From: Pelomonas sp041914785 | GTDB taxonomy: Bacteria; Pseudomonadota; Gammaproteobacteria; Burkholderiales; Burkholderiaceae_C | DNA length: 35,150 nt | Direction of reading: 5' to 3' | Assembly (NCBI GenBank): GCA_041914785.1 | Contig: JAYSCT010000040.1 | Span: 1 to 35,150 of the forward strand | Shown here: one piece after another, positions 1-8,398 of the stretch | Layout: every line of letters starts with the position of its first letter | How positions within the stretch are numbered: position 1 is the first letter of the stretch | Notes under the pieces: generated by a model | Told to the model about the DNA's origin: nothing | What the model saw: the letters and a program-made list of their open reading frames with translations, nothing else | Databases searched by the model: none | Program-made: the position numbers and the translations under genes

Positions 1-1
1 C

Positions 2-403
2 CAGAGCCCGCTGATCCTGAAGGAGGCGCTGCTGGTGGGCTTCTTCCTGGCCGGCCTCGTGGTGCTGGGCGGCCTGCAGGCCTGGTGGCTGCAGCCCATC
101 GTCTCCAGCCTCAAGCCGCTGGCGCTGTTCTTCGGCGCGCTGGGCCTGACCGCCGTCACCGACAACGCCGCGCTGACCTACCTCGGCTCGCTGATCGCCG
201 GCATCTCCGACGACGCGAAGTACATGCTGGTGGCCGGCGCCGTGGCCGGCGGCGGCCTGACCGTCATCGCCAACGCGCCCAACCCGGCCGGCGTCGCGCT
301 GCTCAAGCGCGGCTTCGAGGACGAGTCCATCGGCGCCGGCGGCCTGCTGCTGGGGGCGCTGCTGCCCACCGCGCTGGCGGCGGCCGCGTTCCTGCTGCTG
401 TGA
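2..403 (+). CDS. Putative Na+/H+ antiporter, C-terminal part (5' end outside window)
   Basis: The reading frame is open from the first bases of the window and ends in TGA at 401-403, so only the last 133 or so residues are present. The segment is almost entirely hydrophobic. It has at least three membrane helices and the polar intramembrane stretches TAVTDNAALTYLGSL and IANAPNPAG, which are characteristic of the predicted Na+/H+ antiporter family (Pfam Na_H_antiport-type, about 420 residues). The role would be cation/proton exchange in the inner membrane. Family assignment rests on recalled motif similarity and only about a third of the protein, so it is moderate. The phosphatase gene follows after 8 bases on the same strand, suggesting cotranscription. 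Confidence 0.6.
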   Translation, partial: QSPLILKEALLVGFFLAGLVVLGGLQAWWLQPIVSSLKPLALFFGALGLTAVTDNAALTYLGSLIAGISDDAKYMLVAGAVAGGGLTVIANAPNPAGVALLKRGFEDESIGAGGLLLGALLPTALAAAAFLLL

Positions 404-411
404 GCGCCGCC

Positions 412-879
412 ATGCCTGCCCGCCGCGTGCTGTTCATCTGCATGGGCAACATCTGCCGCAGCCCGACGGCCGACGGCGTCATGCGCGCCAAGCTGGCCGC
501 GGCGGGGCTGGACGTCGAGGTCGACTCCGCCGGCACGCACGGCTACCACGTCGGCGCGCCGCCCGACGAGCGCAGCCAGGAACATGCGCTCAAGCGCGGC
601 TACGACCTGAGCCCGCTGCGCGCCCGCCAGCTGGTGGCGCAAGACTTCGAGCGCTTCGACCTGGTGCTCGCCATGGACGAGGACAACCTCGCCAACGCGC
701 GCCGCCTCTGCCCGCCGGGGCAGCGGCACCGCCTGAAGCTGCTGCTGGACTACGCACCGCAGCTGGGCAGGCGCGAGGTGCCCGACCCCTACTACGGCGG
801 CGACACCGGGTTCGAGGACGTGCTGGACCTCGTCGAAGCGGCCTGCGACGGGCTCATCGGCGCGCTGCGCCGCGGCTGA
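412..879 (+). CDS. Low-molecular-weight protein-tyrosine phosphatase
   Basis: 155-residue cytoplasmic protein of normal length for the LMW-PTP/ArsC-like fold. The P-loop CX5R motif is near the N-terminus (C10-MGNIC-R16-S17): C10 is the thiolate nucleophile and R16 binds phosphate. The general-acid loop DPYYGG starts at D125. ATG at 412 is chosen because it lies just before the P-loop strand (RRVLFIC) and matches family length. A longer open frame upstream only overlaps the antiporter gene out of frame. The family dephosphorylates phosphotyrosine, often on BY-kinases that control exopolysaccharide synthesis, but no kinase or polysaccharide gene is nearby, so the substrate is unknown. Confidence 0.92.
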   Translation: MPARRVLFICMGNICRSPTADGVMRAKLAAAGLDVEVDSAGTHGYHVGAPPDERSQEHALKRGYDLSPLRARQLVAQDFERFDLVLAMDEDNLANARRLCPPGQRHRLKLLLDYAPQLGRREVPDPYYGGDTGFEDVLDLVEAACDGLIGALRRG

Positions 880-891
880 GCCTCCCGCGCG

Positions 892-2403
892 TCAGGCGCG
901 GGCCGACACGGCCACGCCGTGCGGTGCCAGGGGGTTGTTGCCCCAGCACTGCTCGTACTTCCAGCCGGTCAGCTCCTCCGCCACGGCGCGGGCCTCGGGC
1001 GGCGCGTCGGCGATGCGGCCGCCGGCCTTGATGCGGTCGATCTCCGCCAGCAGCACCGCGTGGTTCTGGCGGTCCAGCTTCATCTGGTAGGTGTAGTAGA
1101 TGCCGCCCAGGCCCAGGCCGATCACGCCCAGCGAGAACACGCCGACGATGGCACTGACCGCGCTCTCCGGCTGCGCGGCCTGGCCGGACAGGAAGCCGAA
1201 CTCGCCCAGCACCCAGCCCATCGCGAACACGATGACCGAGCGCGTGATCTTGCCGGCAAACGTCATCGCGCCAGCGTAGATGCCCTCCCGGCGGCGGCCC
1301 GTCAGCACCTCGTCCACGTCGGCCAGGAAGGTGTAGACCGTCCAGGGGATGTAGTACACGCCGCCCGTGCCCAGGCCGAACACGGCCGTGATGGCGAACA
1401 GCGCGATGGCGGTGGTCTGCCTGGACCAGCCCAGGAAGTGCAGCGCGGTGTAAGCCAGCACGCTGCCGCAGACCACCAGCAGCGCGATGCGGTAGGGCCG
1501 CGCAAAACCGAACTTGATGCACAGGCCGATGAACACCATCGTCGAGATCAGCTGCATCACCGAGCTGAAGCTGTTCAGGTAGCCGACGACCGACTTGTCC
1601 TGCCCCATCACGAACACGATGAAGTAGGTGAAGATCGACGCGAACAGCCATTCCGCACCGAACCCCAGCAGGTACATGCCCAGGTGCTTGCGGAAGATCT
1701 TCAGGTGGAAGGTGGACAGCATGTCCGCGCCGAGCTTCTTCAGCGCCTGCCACAGGCTGCCGGCGCGCTCCTGCACCACCTCGTGGGCCGGGCGCTCCCA
1801 GGAATTGAAGTACAGCGCCGCCATCGCGGCGCACATGATGGCGGCGTAGATGATGCCCATCAGCAGGAAGGGCGTGGCCGACTCCTTGCTGTAGACGAGG
1901 AACAGTTGCGCCGGGATGAAGGCCGCCAGGAAGTTGGCCGCCTTGCCGAACATCGCCTTGGCGCCGGTGAGCTTGGAGCGCACCGCGAAGTCCGTCGTCA
2001 TCTCGGTGGCCAGCGTCTCGTACGGCACCATGATGGACGTGTAGACCAGCTCGAACAGCGCGTACATGCCGAGGTAGTACCAGAACCCGAACCCCTCCAC
2101 CCACATCAGCGGATACAGCAGCACCAGCGGAATGCCGATCAGGATGAAGAAACGCCGCCGACCGAACCGCCGGCCCAGCCGGGTGTTGTAGAAGTTGTCG
2201 CTGATGTACCCCATCACGGGGTTGCTGATCGCGTCCAGGATGCTGGCCACCGAGAAGATCGTGGCGGCCTCCACCACGGTCAGCCCGCAGAACGTCGTGT
2301 AGAAATACAGCAGCCAGGCCCCGGCGATGGCCAGCGCGCCACTGCCCAGCAGATTCGCGCTGCCGTAGCTCAGCGTGTGCTTCAACGAGATCGGGTGGCT
2401 CAT
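892..2403 (-). CDS. GPH-family (glycoside-pentoside-hexuronide:cation symporter) MFS transporter
   Basis: 503-residue inner-membrane protein with about 12 hydrophobic helices. The N-terminal half carries the GPH/MFS_2 signature DAISNPVMGYISD (about residues 57-70), and a basic loop RLGRRFGRRR follows it. The family imports glycosides or oligosaccharides with Na+ or H+. The start at 2403 is supported by a GAGGAGA ribosome-binding site about 8 bases upstream; the open frame extends further but has no family resemblance there. The gene is divergent from the GH74-type hydrolase, which suggests uptake of the released oligosaccharides; this is inference from context. A 21-bp palindrome lies just upstream of the ribosome-binding site. 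Confidence 0.85.
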   Translation of the reverse strand: MSHPISLKHTLSYGSANLLGSGALAIAGAWLLYFYTTFCGLTVVEAATIFSVASILDAISNPVMGYISDNFYNTRLGRRFGRRRFFILIGIPLVLLYPLMWVEGFGFWYYLGMYALFELVYTSIMVPYETLATEMTTDFAVRSKLTGAKAMFGKAANFLAAFIPAQLFLVYSKESATPFLLMGIIYAAIMCAAMAALYFNSWERPAHEVVQERAGSLWQALKKLGADMLSTFHLKIFRKHLGMYLLGFGAEWLFASIFTYFIVFVMGQDKSVVGYLNSFSSVMQLISTMVFIGLCIKFGFARPYRIALLVVCGSVLAYTALHFLGWSRQTTAIALFAITAVFGLGTGGVYYIPWTVYTFLADVDEVLTGRRREGIYAGAMTFAGKITRSVIVFAMGWVLGEFGFLSGQAAQPESAVSAIVGVFSLGVIGLGLGGIYYTYQMKLDRQNHAVLLAEIDRIKAGGRIADAPPEARAVAEELTGWKYEQCWGNNPLAPHGVAVSARA

Positions 2404-2420
2404 GGGTGCTGTCTCCTCGC

Positions 2421-2441
2421 AAATGGAATGCCATTCCATTT
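2421..2441. promoter_or_regulatory. Perfect 21-bp palindrome, probable operator of the GPH transporter gene
   Basis: Two 10-base arms (AAATGGAATG and CATTCCATTT) surround a single central C. It is strikingly AT-rich for this genome and begins 18 bases upstream of the transporter start codon, so a bound protein would block promoter clearance or initiation. The core TGGAAT-N3-ATTCCA resembles sites bound by IclR-family regulators as I remember them; the regulator itself is not in the window. Confidence 0.7.
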
Positions 2442-2553
2442 TTTGCGGCCTATCGTTCCAGCAAGTATCCCATGTCCCGCCGACGACCGACCTGCCGGGA
2501 ACCCTGGCCCGGCGCCTGTCCGCCGCCGCCGCCCGTTCCTCCGGGTAAACCGT

Positions 2554-2576
2554 ATTTGTTCGACACGCGAACAAAT
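2554..2576. promoter_or_regulatory. 23-bp inverted repeat, probable operator of the GH74-type gene
   Basis: Arms ATTTGTTCG and CGAACAAAT (9 bp, perfect) are separated by the 5-base spacer ACACG. The site lies 38 bases upstream of the hydrolase start codon and differs in sequence from the palindrome at 2421-2441. The divergent pair therefore probably has two distinct regulatory inputs. No regulator gene is adjacent. Confidence 0.65.
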
Positions 2577-2614
2577 GGACGATGCCGGCACTTGAACAAG
2601 AAGACGCTGGAGAC

Positions 2615-4885
2615 ATGAACCCCTTCAAACCCTTGCTGGGCGCGCTGCTGGGCGCCCAGCTCGCACTGGCCGCCACCGCGCCGGCCGGGCCGCCGCCCGA
2701 CGCGGTCTACGCCTGGAAGCCCGTCGCCATCGTCGGCGGCGGTTTCGTCAGCGGCTTCGCGCTGCACCCGGCCGTGCCGGGCCTGATGTACGCCCGCACC
2801 GACATGGGCGGCGCCTACCGCCGCGACACCGCCACCGGCACCTGGACGCCGCTGCTGGACGGGCTGGCGCTGCAGGACGTGAACCTGATGGGCGTGGAGA
2901 GCCTGGCGGTGGACCCGAACGACCCCGACGTGCTGCTCCTCGCCTGCGGCACCTACACGGTCGCCGGCGTGCCCAACGGCGCGCTGCTGCGCTCGGCCGA
3001 CCGCGGCAAGACCTTCCAGCGCACCGCGCTGCCCTTCCCGCTGGGCGGCAACGAAGGCGGCCGCGGCAACGGCGAGCGGCTGGCCGTGGACCCCAACGAC
3101 GGCCGCGTGCTCTACCTGGCCAGCCGCACCGCGGGCCTGTGGCGCAGCACCGACGCCGGCCGCAGATTGCAGCGCGTCGACAGCTTCCCCGACGCCGCCT
3201 GGCAGCGCGACGCCAGCGACGGCCCGCGCCCCGGCTGGGGCGGCAGCGACGGCAAGGCGACGATCAACTTCGTGCTGTTCGACCCGGCCAGCGGCGTGCG
3301 CGGCCGGCCCAGCCGCACGGTCTACGCCGGCGTGTCCGTCGCCGGCCGGCCCGGGCTGTGGCGCAGCACGGACGCCGGCGCGAGCTGGCAGCCCGTGCCC
3401 GGCGCGCCCACGCGGCACCGCCCCATGCGCGCCGCGCTGGCGGGCGACGGCCGGCTCTACCTCGCCTTTGCCAGCGAGCCGGGCCCGCACCGCATGAAGG
3501 ACGGCAGCGTCTGGCGGCTGGACCCGCGCACCGACACCTGGGCCGACATCACGCCCGCCCGCCCCGGCGCCACCGACCCCTTCGGCTACGCCACCGTGGC
3601 CGTGGACCCGGCGCACCCGCAGCGCCTGCTCGCCAGCACCGCCGGCCGCGGCGCGGGCGACCAGCTGTTCCGCAGCACCGACGCCGGCGCCACCTGGACC
3701 GAGCTGTTCAAGACCGCGCGCTTCGACGCGTCCGCCGCGCCCTACGTGGCCGACACCCATCTGCACTGGCTCTACGACGTCCCCATCAACCCCGCCAACC
3801 CCGACCACGCGCTGTTCACCACCGGCTACGGCGGCTGGGAGACGCTGAACCTGACCGACGCCGACCAGGGCCGCCCCACGCGCTGGCAGGTCATGTCCCG
3901 CGGCATCGAGGAGACGGTCGCGCTGGCGCTGCACAGCCCGACGCAGGGCGTGCCGCTGGTGACGGCCATCGGCGACTACTCGGGCTTCGTGCACGCCGAC
4001 CTGGACAGGCCCGCCGCCGGCAACCCCAAGCCGCCCTTCTTCGGCAACACGCACGACGTGACCGGCGCCGAGGCGGCGCCCGAGGTGATCGTGCGCATCG
4101 GCAACGCCCGCGACGGCGGCACGAAGAACCTGGGCTACTCGCTCGACGGCGGCGCCAGCTGGCGCGAACCCGCCACGGTGCCCGCCGGCAAGCTGCCCGG
4201 TGACGGCTTCATCGCCGTATCCGCCGACGGCCGCGCCTGGATCTGGACGCCCAAGGGCGGCACGCCCCACGTCACCCATGACCGCGGTGCGACCTGGACG
4301 CCGGTGCAAGGCCTGCCGGCCGGCACCCGCGTCATTGCCGACCGCGTGAACTCGCGGCGCTTCCACGCGATGGCGCTGTTCGACGACCGCCTGTTCAGCA
4401 GCCGCGACGCCGGCTTCACATTCACGGCCCGCCCGCTGGCGCTGCCGGACGGCCCCGTCGCGCGCACCGCGCCGGGCAGCCACAACCAGAGCAACCGCGG
4501 CGACGACCGCGGCGGCCAGGACCGGCTCTATGCCGAACCCGGCCGCGAGGGCGCGCTGTGGCTGGCCGCGTTCCACGGCCTGTACCGTGCCGGTGACGGC
4601 GGTGCGTTCAAGCGCCTGCCCGGCGTCAGCGAGATCCACGCCTTCGGTTTCGGCCGCGCGGCGCCGCGCAGCCAGGCCCCGGCGCTTTACCTCGTCGGCA
4701 CCGTGGCCGGCCGCTACGGCCTGTTCCGCTCCACCGACGCGGCCGCCAGCTGGCTGCGCATCAACGACGACGCGCACCAGTGGGGCCTGATCCTGCAGGT
4801 CAGCGGCGACCCGAAAGTGTTTGGCCGCGTCTACGTCGGCACGCACGGGCGCGGCGTGCTGTACGGCGATCCGCAGCCTCGTTGA
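2615..4885 (+). CDS. Secreted GH74-type glycoside hydrolase (xyloglucanase-like, BNR/Asp-box beta-propeller)
   Basis: 756 residues beginning with a Sec signal peptide (MNPFKPLLGALLGAQLALAA, cleavage near residue 20-24). The mature N-terminus has the GH74 hallmark GGGFVSGFALHP followed by YARTDMGGAYR, with D63 matching the first catalytic Asp. IGDYSGFVH places D454 at the position of the second. Asp-box repeats recur through the protein (RSTDAGRRL, RSTDAGASW, RSTDAGATW, THDRGATW, RSTDAAASW), as expected for the tandem seven-bladed propellers. GH74 enzymes mostly cut the glucan backbone of xyloglucan; substrate here is inferred. No carbohydrate-binding module is seen. ATG at 2615 is preferred over an upstream in-frame start because it begins the signal peptide; its Shine-Dalgarno sequence (GGAG) is unusually close. 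Confidence 0.85.
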   Translation: MNPFKPLLGALLGAQLALAATAPAGPPPDAVYAWKPVAIVGGGFVSGFALHPAVPGLMYARTDMGGAYRRDTATGTWTPLLDGLALQDVNLMGVESLAVDPNDPDVLLLACGTYTVAGVPNGALLRSADRGKTFQRTALPFPLGGNEGGRGNGERLAVDPNDGRVLYLASRTAGLWRSTDAGRRLQRVDSFPDAAWQRDASDGPRPGWGGSDGKATINFVLFDPASGVRGRPSRTVYAGVSVAGRPGLWRSTDAGASWQPVPGAPTRHRPMRAALAGDGRLYLAFASEPGPHRMKDGSVWRLDPRTDTWADITPARPGATDPFGYATVAVDPAHPQRLLASTAGRGAGDQLFRSTDAGATWTELFKTARFDASAAPYVADTHLHWLYDVPINPANPDHALFTTGYGGWETLNLTDADQGRPTRWQVMSRGIEETVALALHSPTQGVPLVTAIGDYSGFVHADLDRPAAGNPKPPFFGNTHDVTGAEAAPEVIVRIGNARDGGTKNLGYSLDGGASWREPATVPAGKLPGDGFIAVSADGRAWIWTPKGGTPHVTHDRGATWTPVQGLPAGTRVIADRVNSRRFHAMALFDDRLFSSRDAGFTFTARPLALPDGPVARTAPGSHNQSNRGDDRGGQDRLYAEPGREGALWLAAFHGLYRAGDGGAFKRLPGVSEIHAFGFGRAAPRSQAPALYLVGTVAGRYGLFRSTDAAASWLRINDDAHQWGLILQVSGDPKVFGRVYVGTHGRGVLYGDPQPR

Positions 4886-4902
4886 CACGGCCCAACTGGC
4901 AT

Positions 4903-5673
4903 TCAAGTGACGTTCGCATCGGCTGTATGGGGGACCTCGCCACTGGCCCATCGGAACCGAAAGCCGCAAGCCCTGAGCACGGTCACGGCCAAGGCGAGCC
5001 CCACGAGCCACCACAGCCAAAGCAAGACGCCAAGCATGGACAAGGCGAAGGCTGCATCAGCCATGAACGACTCCGCCGGCTGGCGGGCCGGCAGCATCTT
5101 GAACAGATACGGCAGCCACTCCAACGTAAACCAGGCCAGAAACGGACCGCCAAAAACGACGGCCGCCCCCAAGGTCAGCAGTGGGGCGTTCCGAGCCGAG
5201 GCCTTTGTCACACCGACCCACCTGGCCAGCAGCGCAACGATCAACAAGGCGGCGCACGACAGTGCTAGCCAGGTCGTGGCGGCAGCGGCAGCCTGGCCGC
5301 CCCAGGCAGCAAGGCGGGGCTGATCCAGCCAGAGCCGCAACGCGTACTCGGTGGCGAGCCCACTGAACAGCGGGGCAGCCTGCGGCGACCGCCCGACCAG
5401 CACCTTCAGCACCAGCGCCAGCACCAACAGCCCAAGGCAAACCCACATCAGCCCACGCCTGGCGCGCCGCCTGTTCACTCCGAGCAGCAACGCGCAGGCT
5501 GCTGCCAGCCCCGCCAGCGACAGCACGAGTGCCGCCACCCCCTGGAACTGCAGGACACCCCGTCCCACGCTCAGAGGCATGTGCCCAGTGGCGATGCCGA
5601 CACCCGCCCACGCCGCCAGCAGGAGCGCCGTGGGTACGACAACCCACGGCCTCGAATCAAACGCTCCCCTCAA
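4903..5673 (-). CDS. Hypothetical integral membrane protein
   Basis: 256 residues, unrecognised. About six hydrophobic helices are visible (near residues 10-30, 42-64, 74-92, 130-150, 165-190 and 205-235), so it is an inner-membrane protein. The only credible start is TTG at 5673, with GAGGTG five bases upstream. The ATG at 5678 opens only a Met-Gly-stop mini-frame overlapping it. It is the last gene of a minus-strand run and starts 25 bases after pepQ. Its base composition looks less GC-rich and its codons less biased than its neighbours, which may indicate more recent acquisition or weak selection; this was judged by eye. Confidence 0.65.
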   Translation of the reverse strand: MRGAFDSRPWVVVPTALLLAAWAGVGIATGHMPLSVGRGVLQFQGVAALVLSLAGLAAACALLLGVNRRRARRGLMWVCLGLLVLALVLKVLVGRSPQAAPLFSGLATEYALRLWLDQPRLAAWGGQAAAAATTWLALSCAALLIVALLARWVGVTKASARNAPLLTLGAAVVFGGPFLAWFTLEWLPYLFKMLPARQPAESFMADAAFALSMLGVLLWLWWLVGLALAVTVLRACGFRFRWASGEVPHTADANVT

Positions 5674-5698
5674 CCCATCACCTCAAAAGGCGGCGGCA

Positions 5699-7030
5699 TC
5701 AACCGGCCGTAGCCGCGAACGCGTCCCGCGTCAGGTTCTCGGGCGCCTCGCCGCCGGCACGGCAGGCCACGTCGTCCTCGATGCGGATGCCGCCGTAGCG
5801 CGACAGCCGCTCCACGGCCGCCCAGTCCACGTGGGCCGCCTGGGGCGACTCGCGCAGCCGCCGCAGCAGCGTCGGGATGAAGTACAGCCCCGGCTCGATG
5901 GTGACCACCATGCCGGCCTGCAGCGGCCTCGTCAGGCGCAGGTAGCGGTGGCCTTCGGGCTTGTCCGCCACGCCGCCTTCCTCGCTGGCCATGAAGCCAC
6001 CCACGTCGTGCACCTGCAGGCCCAGCAGGTGGCCGATGCCATGCGGGAAGAACGGCTTGGTGACGCCCTCGGCCACCATGGCCTCGTCGCTCATGCGCAC
6101 GAGGCCCGCCTCGCGCAGCACGCGCGCCACGCGGCGGTGCGTGCTGAGGTGGATGTCGCGGTAGTCCACGCCCTCGCGCACTTCGTCCACCAGCGCCAGC
6201 TGCTCGCGCTCCATCGCGGCCAACAGCGCGGCGAACTCGTCGTGGCCCGCGACATCTGTATTGACCCAGGTGCGCGTGATGTCGCTGGCATAGCCGTTGA
6301 CCTGCGCGCCGGCGTCGATGAGGAAGCTGCGCGGCTCGGCCGGCGGGCGCTCGTCCTGGTACTGGTAGTGCAGCACCGCGGCATGCTCGTTGAGGCCGAT
6401 GATGTTGGTGTACGGCAGGTCGCGGTCGGTGTGGCCGGTGGCGACGAGGTAGGCGCGGTGGATGCCCGCCTCGCTGTCGCCACGCAGGAAGGCAGCGCGC
6501 GCGGCCAGGTGGCCCGGCACCGCCCGGCGCTGCGCGGCGCGCATCTGCGCCAGCTCGTAGGGCGTCTTCACGCCGCGCGCCCAGTGCAGCAGGTTCAGCA
6601 GCGGCTCGGGGTTGTTGGGCACGAGGCTGGGCAGGCCGGCATCCGCCTCGCCGATGACGGCCGTGTGCGACGTGACGAGGTCGGCCAGCGCCTTCGCAGC
6701 CTCCTCGGGCTCGCGGATGACGACCAGCTCGACCGCGTCCACCCACTCGCCGCTGGGCGCCTCGGGCGGCACATGCCAGTAGTCGTCGGGCTGGTAGTAG
6801 ACGACCCGCGGCTTCTTGCCCGGCCGCACCGCGATCCACGAATGCGGATGGTTGGTCAGCGGCAGCCAGTGTTTGAAGTGCGGGTTGGGCTGGAACAGGT
6901 AGGGCCGGTCGTCGAGGAAGGCGTACTTCTCGATGCCCGACGCGATCAGCAGCGCGTCGAAGCCGGTGCGCGCCAGCGCGCTTTCGGCCTGGCGCTGCAG
7001 CGTGGCGAGGTGGTCGCGGTACAGGCTCAT
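5699..7030 (-). CDS. pepQ: Xaa-Pro dipeptidase (prolidase), peptidase family M24B
   Basis: 443-residue cytoplasmic metalloenzyme that cleaves dipeptides with C-terminal proline. All five dinuclear-metal ligands of the pita-bread fold are present: D239 (FLIDAG), D250 (ASDITRTW), H334 (HGIGHLLGL), E379 (TIEPGLYF) and E418 (GIRIEDDV). These closely match E. coli PepQ positions in spacing and overall length. ATG at 7030 is chosen; an in-frame GTG two codons earlier (7036) is possible. The gene starts 10 bases after the DUF1161 stop codon, so the two are probably cotranscribed. E. coli PepQ also hydrolyses organophosphates as a side activity, but nothing here indicates such a role. Confidence 0.93.
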   Translation of the reverse strand: MSLYRDHLATLQRQAESALARTGFDALLIASGIEKYAFLDDRPYLFQPNPHFKHWLPLTNHPHSWIAVRPGKKPRVVYYQPDDYWHVPPEAPSGEWVDAVELVVIREPEEAAKALADLVTSHTAVIGEADAGLPSLVPNNPEPLLNLLHWARGVKTPYELAQMRAAQRRAVPGHLAARAAFLRGDSEAGIHRAYLVATGHTDRDLPYTNIIGLNEHAAVLHYQYQDERPPAEPRSFLIDAGAQVNGYASDITRTWVNTDVAGHDEFAALLAAMEREQLALVDEVREGVDYRDIHLSTHRRVARVLREAGLVRMSDEAMVAEGVTKPFFPHGIGHLLGLQVHDVGGFMASEEGGVADKPEGHRYLRLTRPLQAGMVVTIEPGLYFIPTLLRRLRESPQAAHVDWAAVERLSRYGGIRIEDDVACRAGGEAPENLTRDAFAATAG

Positions 7031-7040
7031 GGCCACCGGC

Positions 7041-7274
7041 TCACTTGCGCACGTAGGTCAGCTTCCTGGTGCCGCCGTCGCAGCTGCCGATGACCTTGGC
7101 ATCACCCACCTTGTCGTTGTCGACGGCGGCGATCTCATAGCCCTTCACGCCCTTCTCGTCGAGCTTGGCCGCGATCTCGGCCTTCAGTTCCTCGCAGGGC
7201 TTGGGGGCGGCCTGGGCGGTGGAGGCCAGCAGGGCGGCGGTGGCGGCGATCAGCAGCAGGGCAGGCTTGGTCAT
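7041..7274 (-). CDS. DUF1161 small exported protein
   Basis: 77 residues: a signal peptide (MTKPALLLIAATAALLASTAQA, cleavage after A22) and a short mature domain, CEELKAEIAAKLDEKGVKGY...VIGSCDGG, typical of the DUF1161 periplasmic family. Two cysteines, C27 and C65, probably form a disulfide. ATG at 7274 begins the signal peptide; the open frame upstream is not homologous. Function is unknown. It lies between the MetH-domain gene (52-base gap) and pepQ (10-base gap), all on the minus strand. Confidence 0.85.
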   Translation of the reverse strand: MTKPALLLIAATAALLASTAQAAPKPCEELKAEIAAKLDEKGVKGYEIAAVDNDKVGDAKVIGSCDGGTRKLTYVRK

Positions 7275-7326
7275 GGCGGTGGCGCAGAAGGCGGATGAAG
7301 CCGCCATTCTGCGCGACCGCGGCCGC

Positions 7327-8379
7327 TCAGGCGGCGTCCAGCATCTGGCTGAAGAACTTGTCGCCGTGCACGCGCGGCTTGTAGGCCGACACGGCCTTGG
7401 CGATGGCCGCGATGTGGTCGGGCGTCGTGCCGCAGCAGCCGCCGGCGATGTTCAGGAAGCCGGCCTGCGCGAACTCGCCCACCAGCCGCGCGGTGACGTC
7501 GGGCGTCTCGTCGAAGCCGGTGTCACTCATCGGGTTGGGCAGGCCGGCGTTGGGGTAGCAGCTGACCGCCACGTCGCCCGCCACCTTGGCCAGCTCCTCG
7601 ATGTAGGGCCGCATCAGCGTGGCGCCCAGGGCGCAGTTCAGGCCGATGGCGATGGGCCGCGCGTGGCGTACCGAATGCCAGAAGGCCGTCACGGTCTGGC
7701 CCGACAGGATGCGTCCGGACGCGTCCGTCACCGTGCCCGAGATGATGACGGGCAGGCGCTCGCCGGTGTCTTCCATCAGCTGGTCCACCGCGAAGATGGC
7801 GGCCTTGGCGTTCAGCGTGTCGAAGATGGTTTCGATGAGGAACACGTCAGCGCCGCCATCCAGCAGCCCCTTGGCCTGCTCGTAGTAGGCGTCGCGCAGC
7901 GTGTCGAAGTCGATGTTGCGGGCGCCGGGGTCGTTCACGTCCGGGCTGATGGACGCGGTGCGCGGCGTGGGGCCCAGCGCGCCGGCCACATAGCGCGGTT
8001 TGTCCGGCGTCGCGTACTTGTCGCAGGCGGCGCGGGCGATCTGCGCGGCGACGACGTTCATCTCGTAGGCCAGCTCGGGCAGGTCGTAGTCCTCCTGCGC
8101 GACGGACGTGGCGCCGAAGGTGTTGGTCTCGATGAGGTCGGCGCCGGCCGCGAGGTACTGCTCGTGGATCTCGCGGATGACGTCGGGCCGCGTGAACAGC
8201 AGCAGCTCGTTGTTGCCCTTGAGGTCCTTGCCGTGGTCCTTGAAGCGCTCGCCGCGGTAGTCGGCCTCGGTCAGCTTGTAGCGCTGGATCATGGTGCCCA
8301 TCGCGCCGTCGAGGACGGCGATGCGTTGCTGCAGCGTGGCGGGCAGGTCTTTGGCGCGGGTGTAGGCGATGGGCTTCAT
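7327..8379 (-). CDS. metH: Homocysteine S-methyltransferase domain protein (stand-alone MetH N-terminal module)
   Basis: 350 residues that correspond only to the homocysteine-binding barrel of cobalamin-dependent methionine synthase. It opens with the typical RIAVLDGAMGTMIQ. The zinc ligands are present: C249 (GLNCALG) and the pair C315-C316 (GGCCGTTPDH), close to E. coli MetH C247/C310/C311. ETNTFGAT and LIETIFDTLNAKAA are also diagnostic. The folate, cobalamin and reactivation domains (about 870 more residues) are absent: downstream is a complete DUF1161 gene. In Burkholderiales a split MetH is known, with the remaining domains encoded separately, so this is probably the normal arrangement rather than a truncation. 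The upstream hydrolase gene ends 19 bases before it. Confidence 0.9.
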   Translation of the reverse strand: MKPIAYTRAKDLPATLQQRIAVLDGAMGTMIQRYKLTEADYRGERFKDHGKDLKGNNELLLFTRPDVIREIHEQYLAAGADLIETNTFGATSVAQEDYDLPELAYEMNVVAAQIARAACDKYATPDKPRYVAGALGPTPRTASISPDVNDPGARNIDFDTLRDAYYEQAKGLLDGGADVFLIETIFDTLNAKAAIFAVDQLMEDTGERLPVIISGTVTDASGRILSGQTVTAFWHSVRHARPIAIGLNCALGATLMRPYIEELAKVAGDVAVSCYPNAGLPNPMSDTGFDETPDVTARLVGEFAQAGFLNIAGGCCGTTPDHIAAIAKAVSAYKPRVHGDKFFSQMLDAA

Positions 8380-8398
8380 GGTGACGGCATTTTCGCAG

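Noticed and set aside
919..2595. 558-codon plus-strand frame opposite the GPH transporter
   Set aside because: His/Arg/Gln-rich shadow without motifs; the minus-strand transporter is well supported.
2450..5020. 856-codon open frame on the minus strand opposite the GH74-type gene
   Set aside because: Low-complexity Val/Ala/Gly/Arg translation with no domains; it is the antisense shadow of a GC-rich gene.
7275..8398. Frameshifted or truncated full-length methionine synthase
   Set aside because: The 350-residue product ends cleanly after its domain, and no remnant of folate or cobalamin domains follows; a split-gene arrangement explains it.
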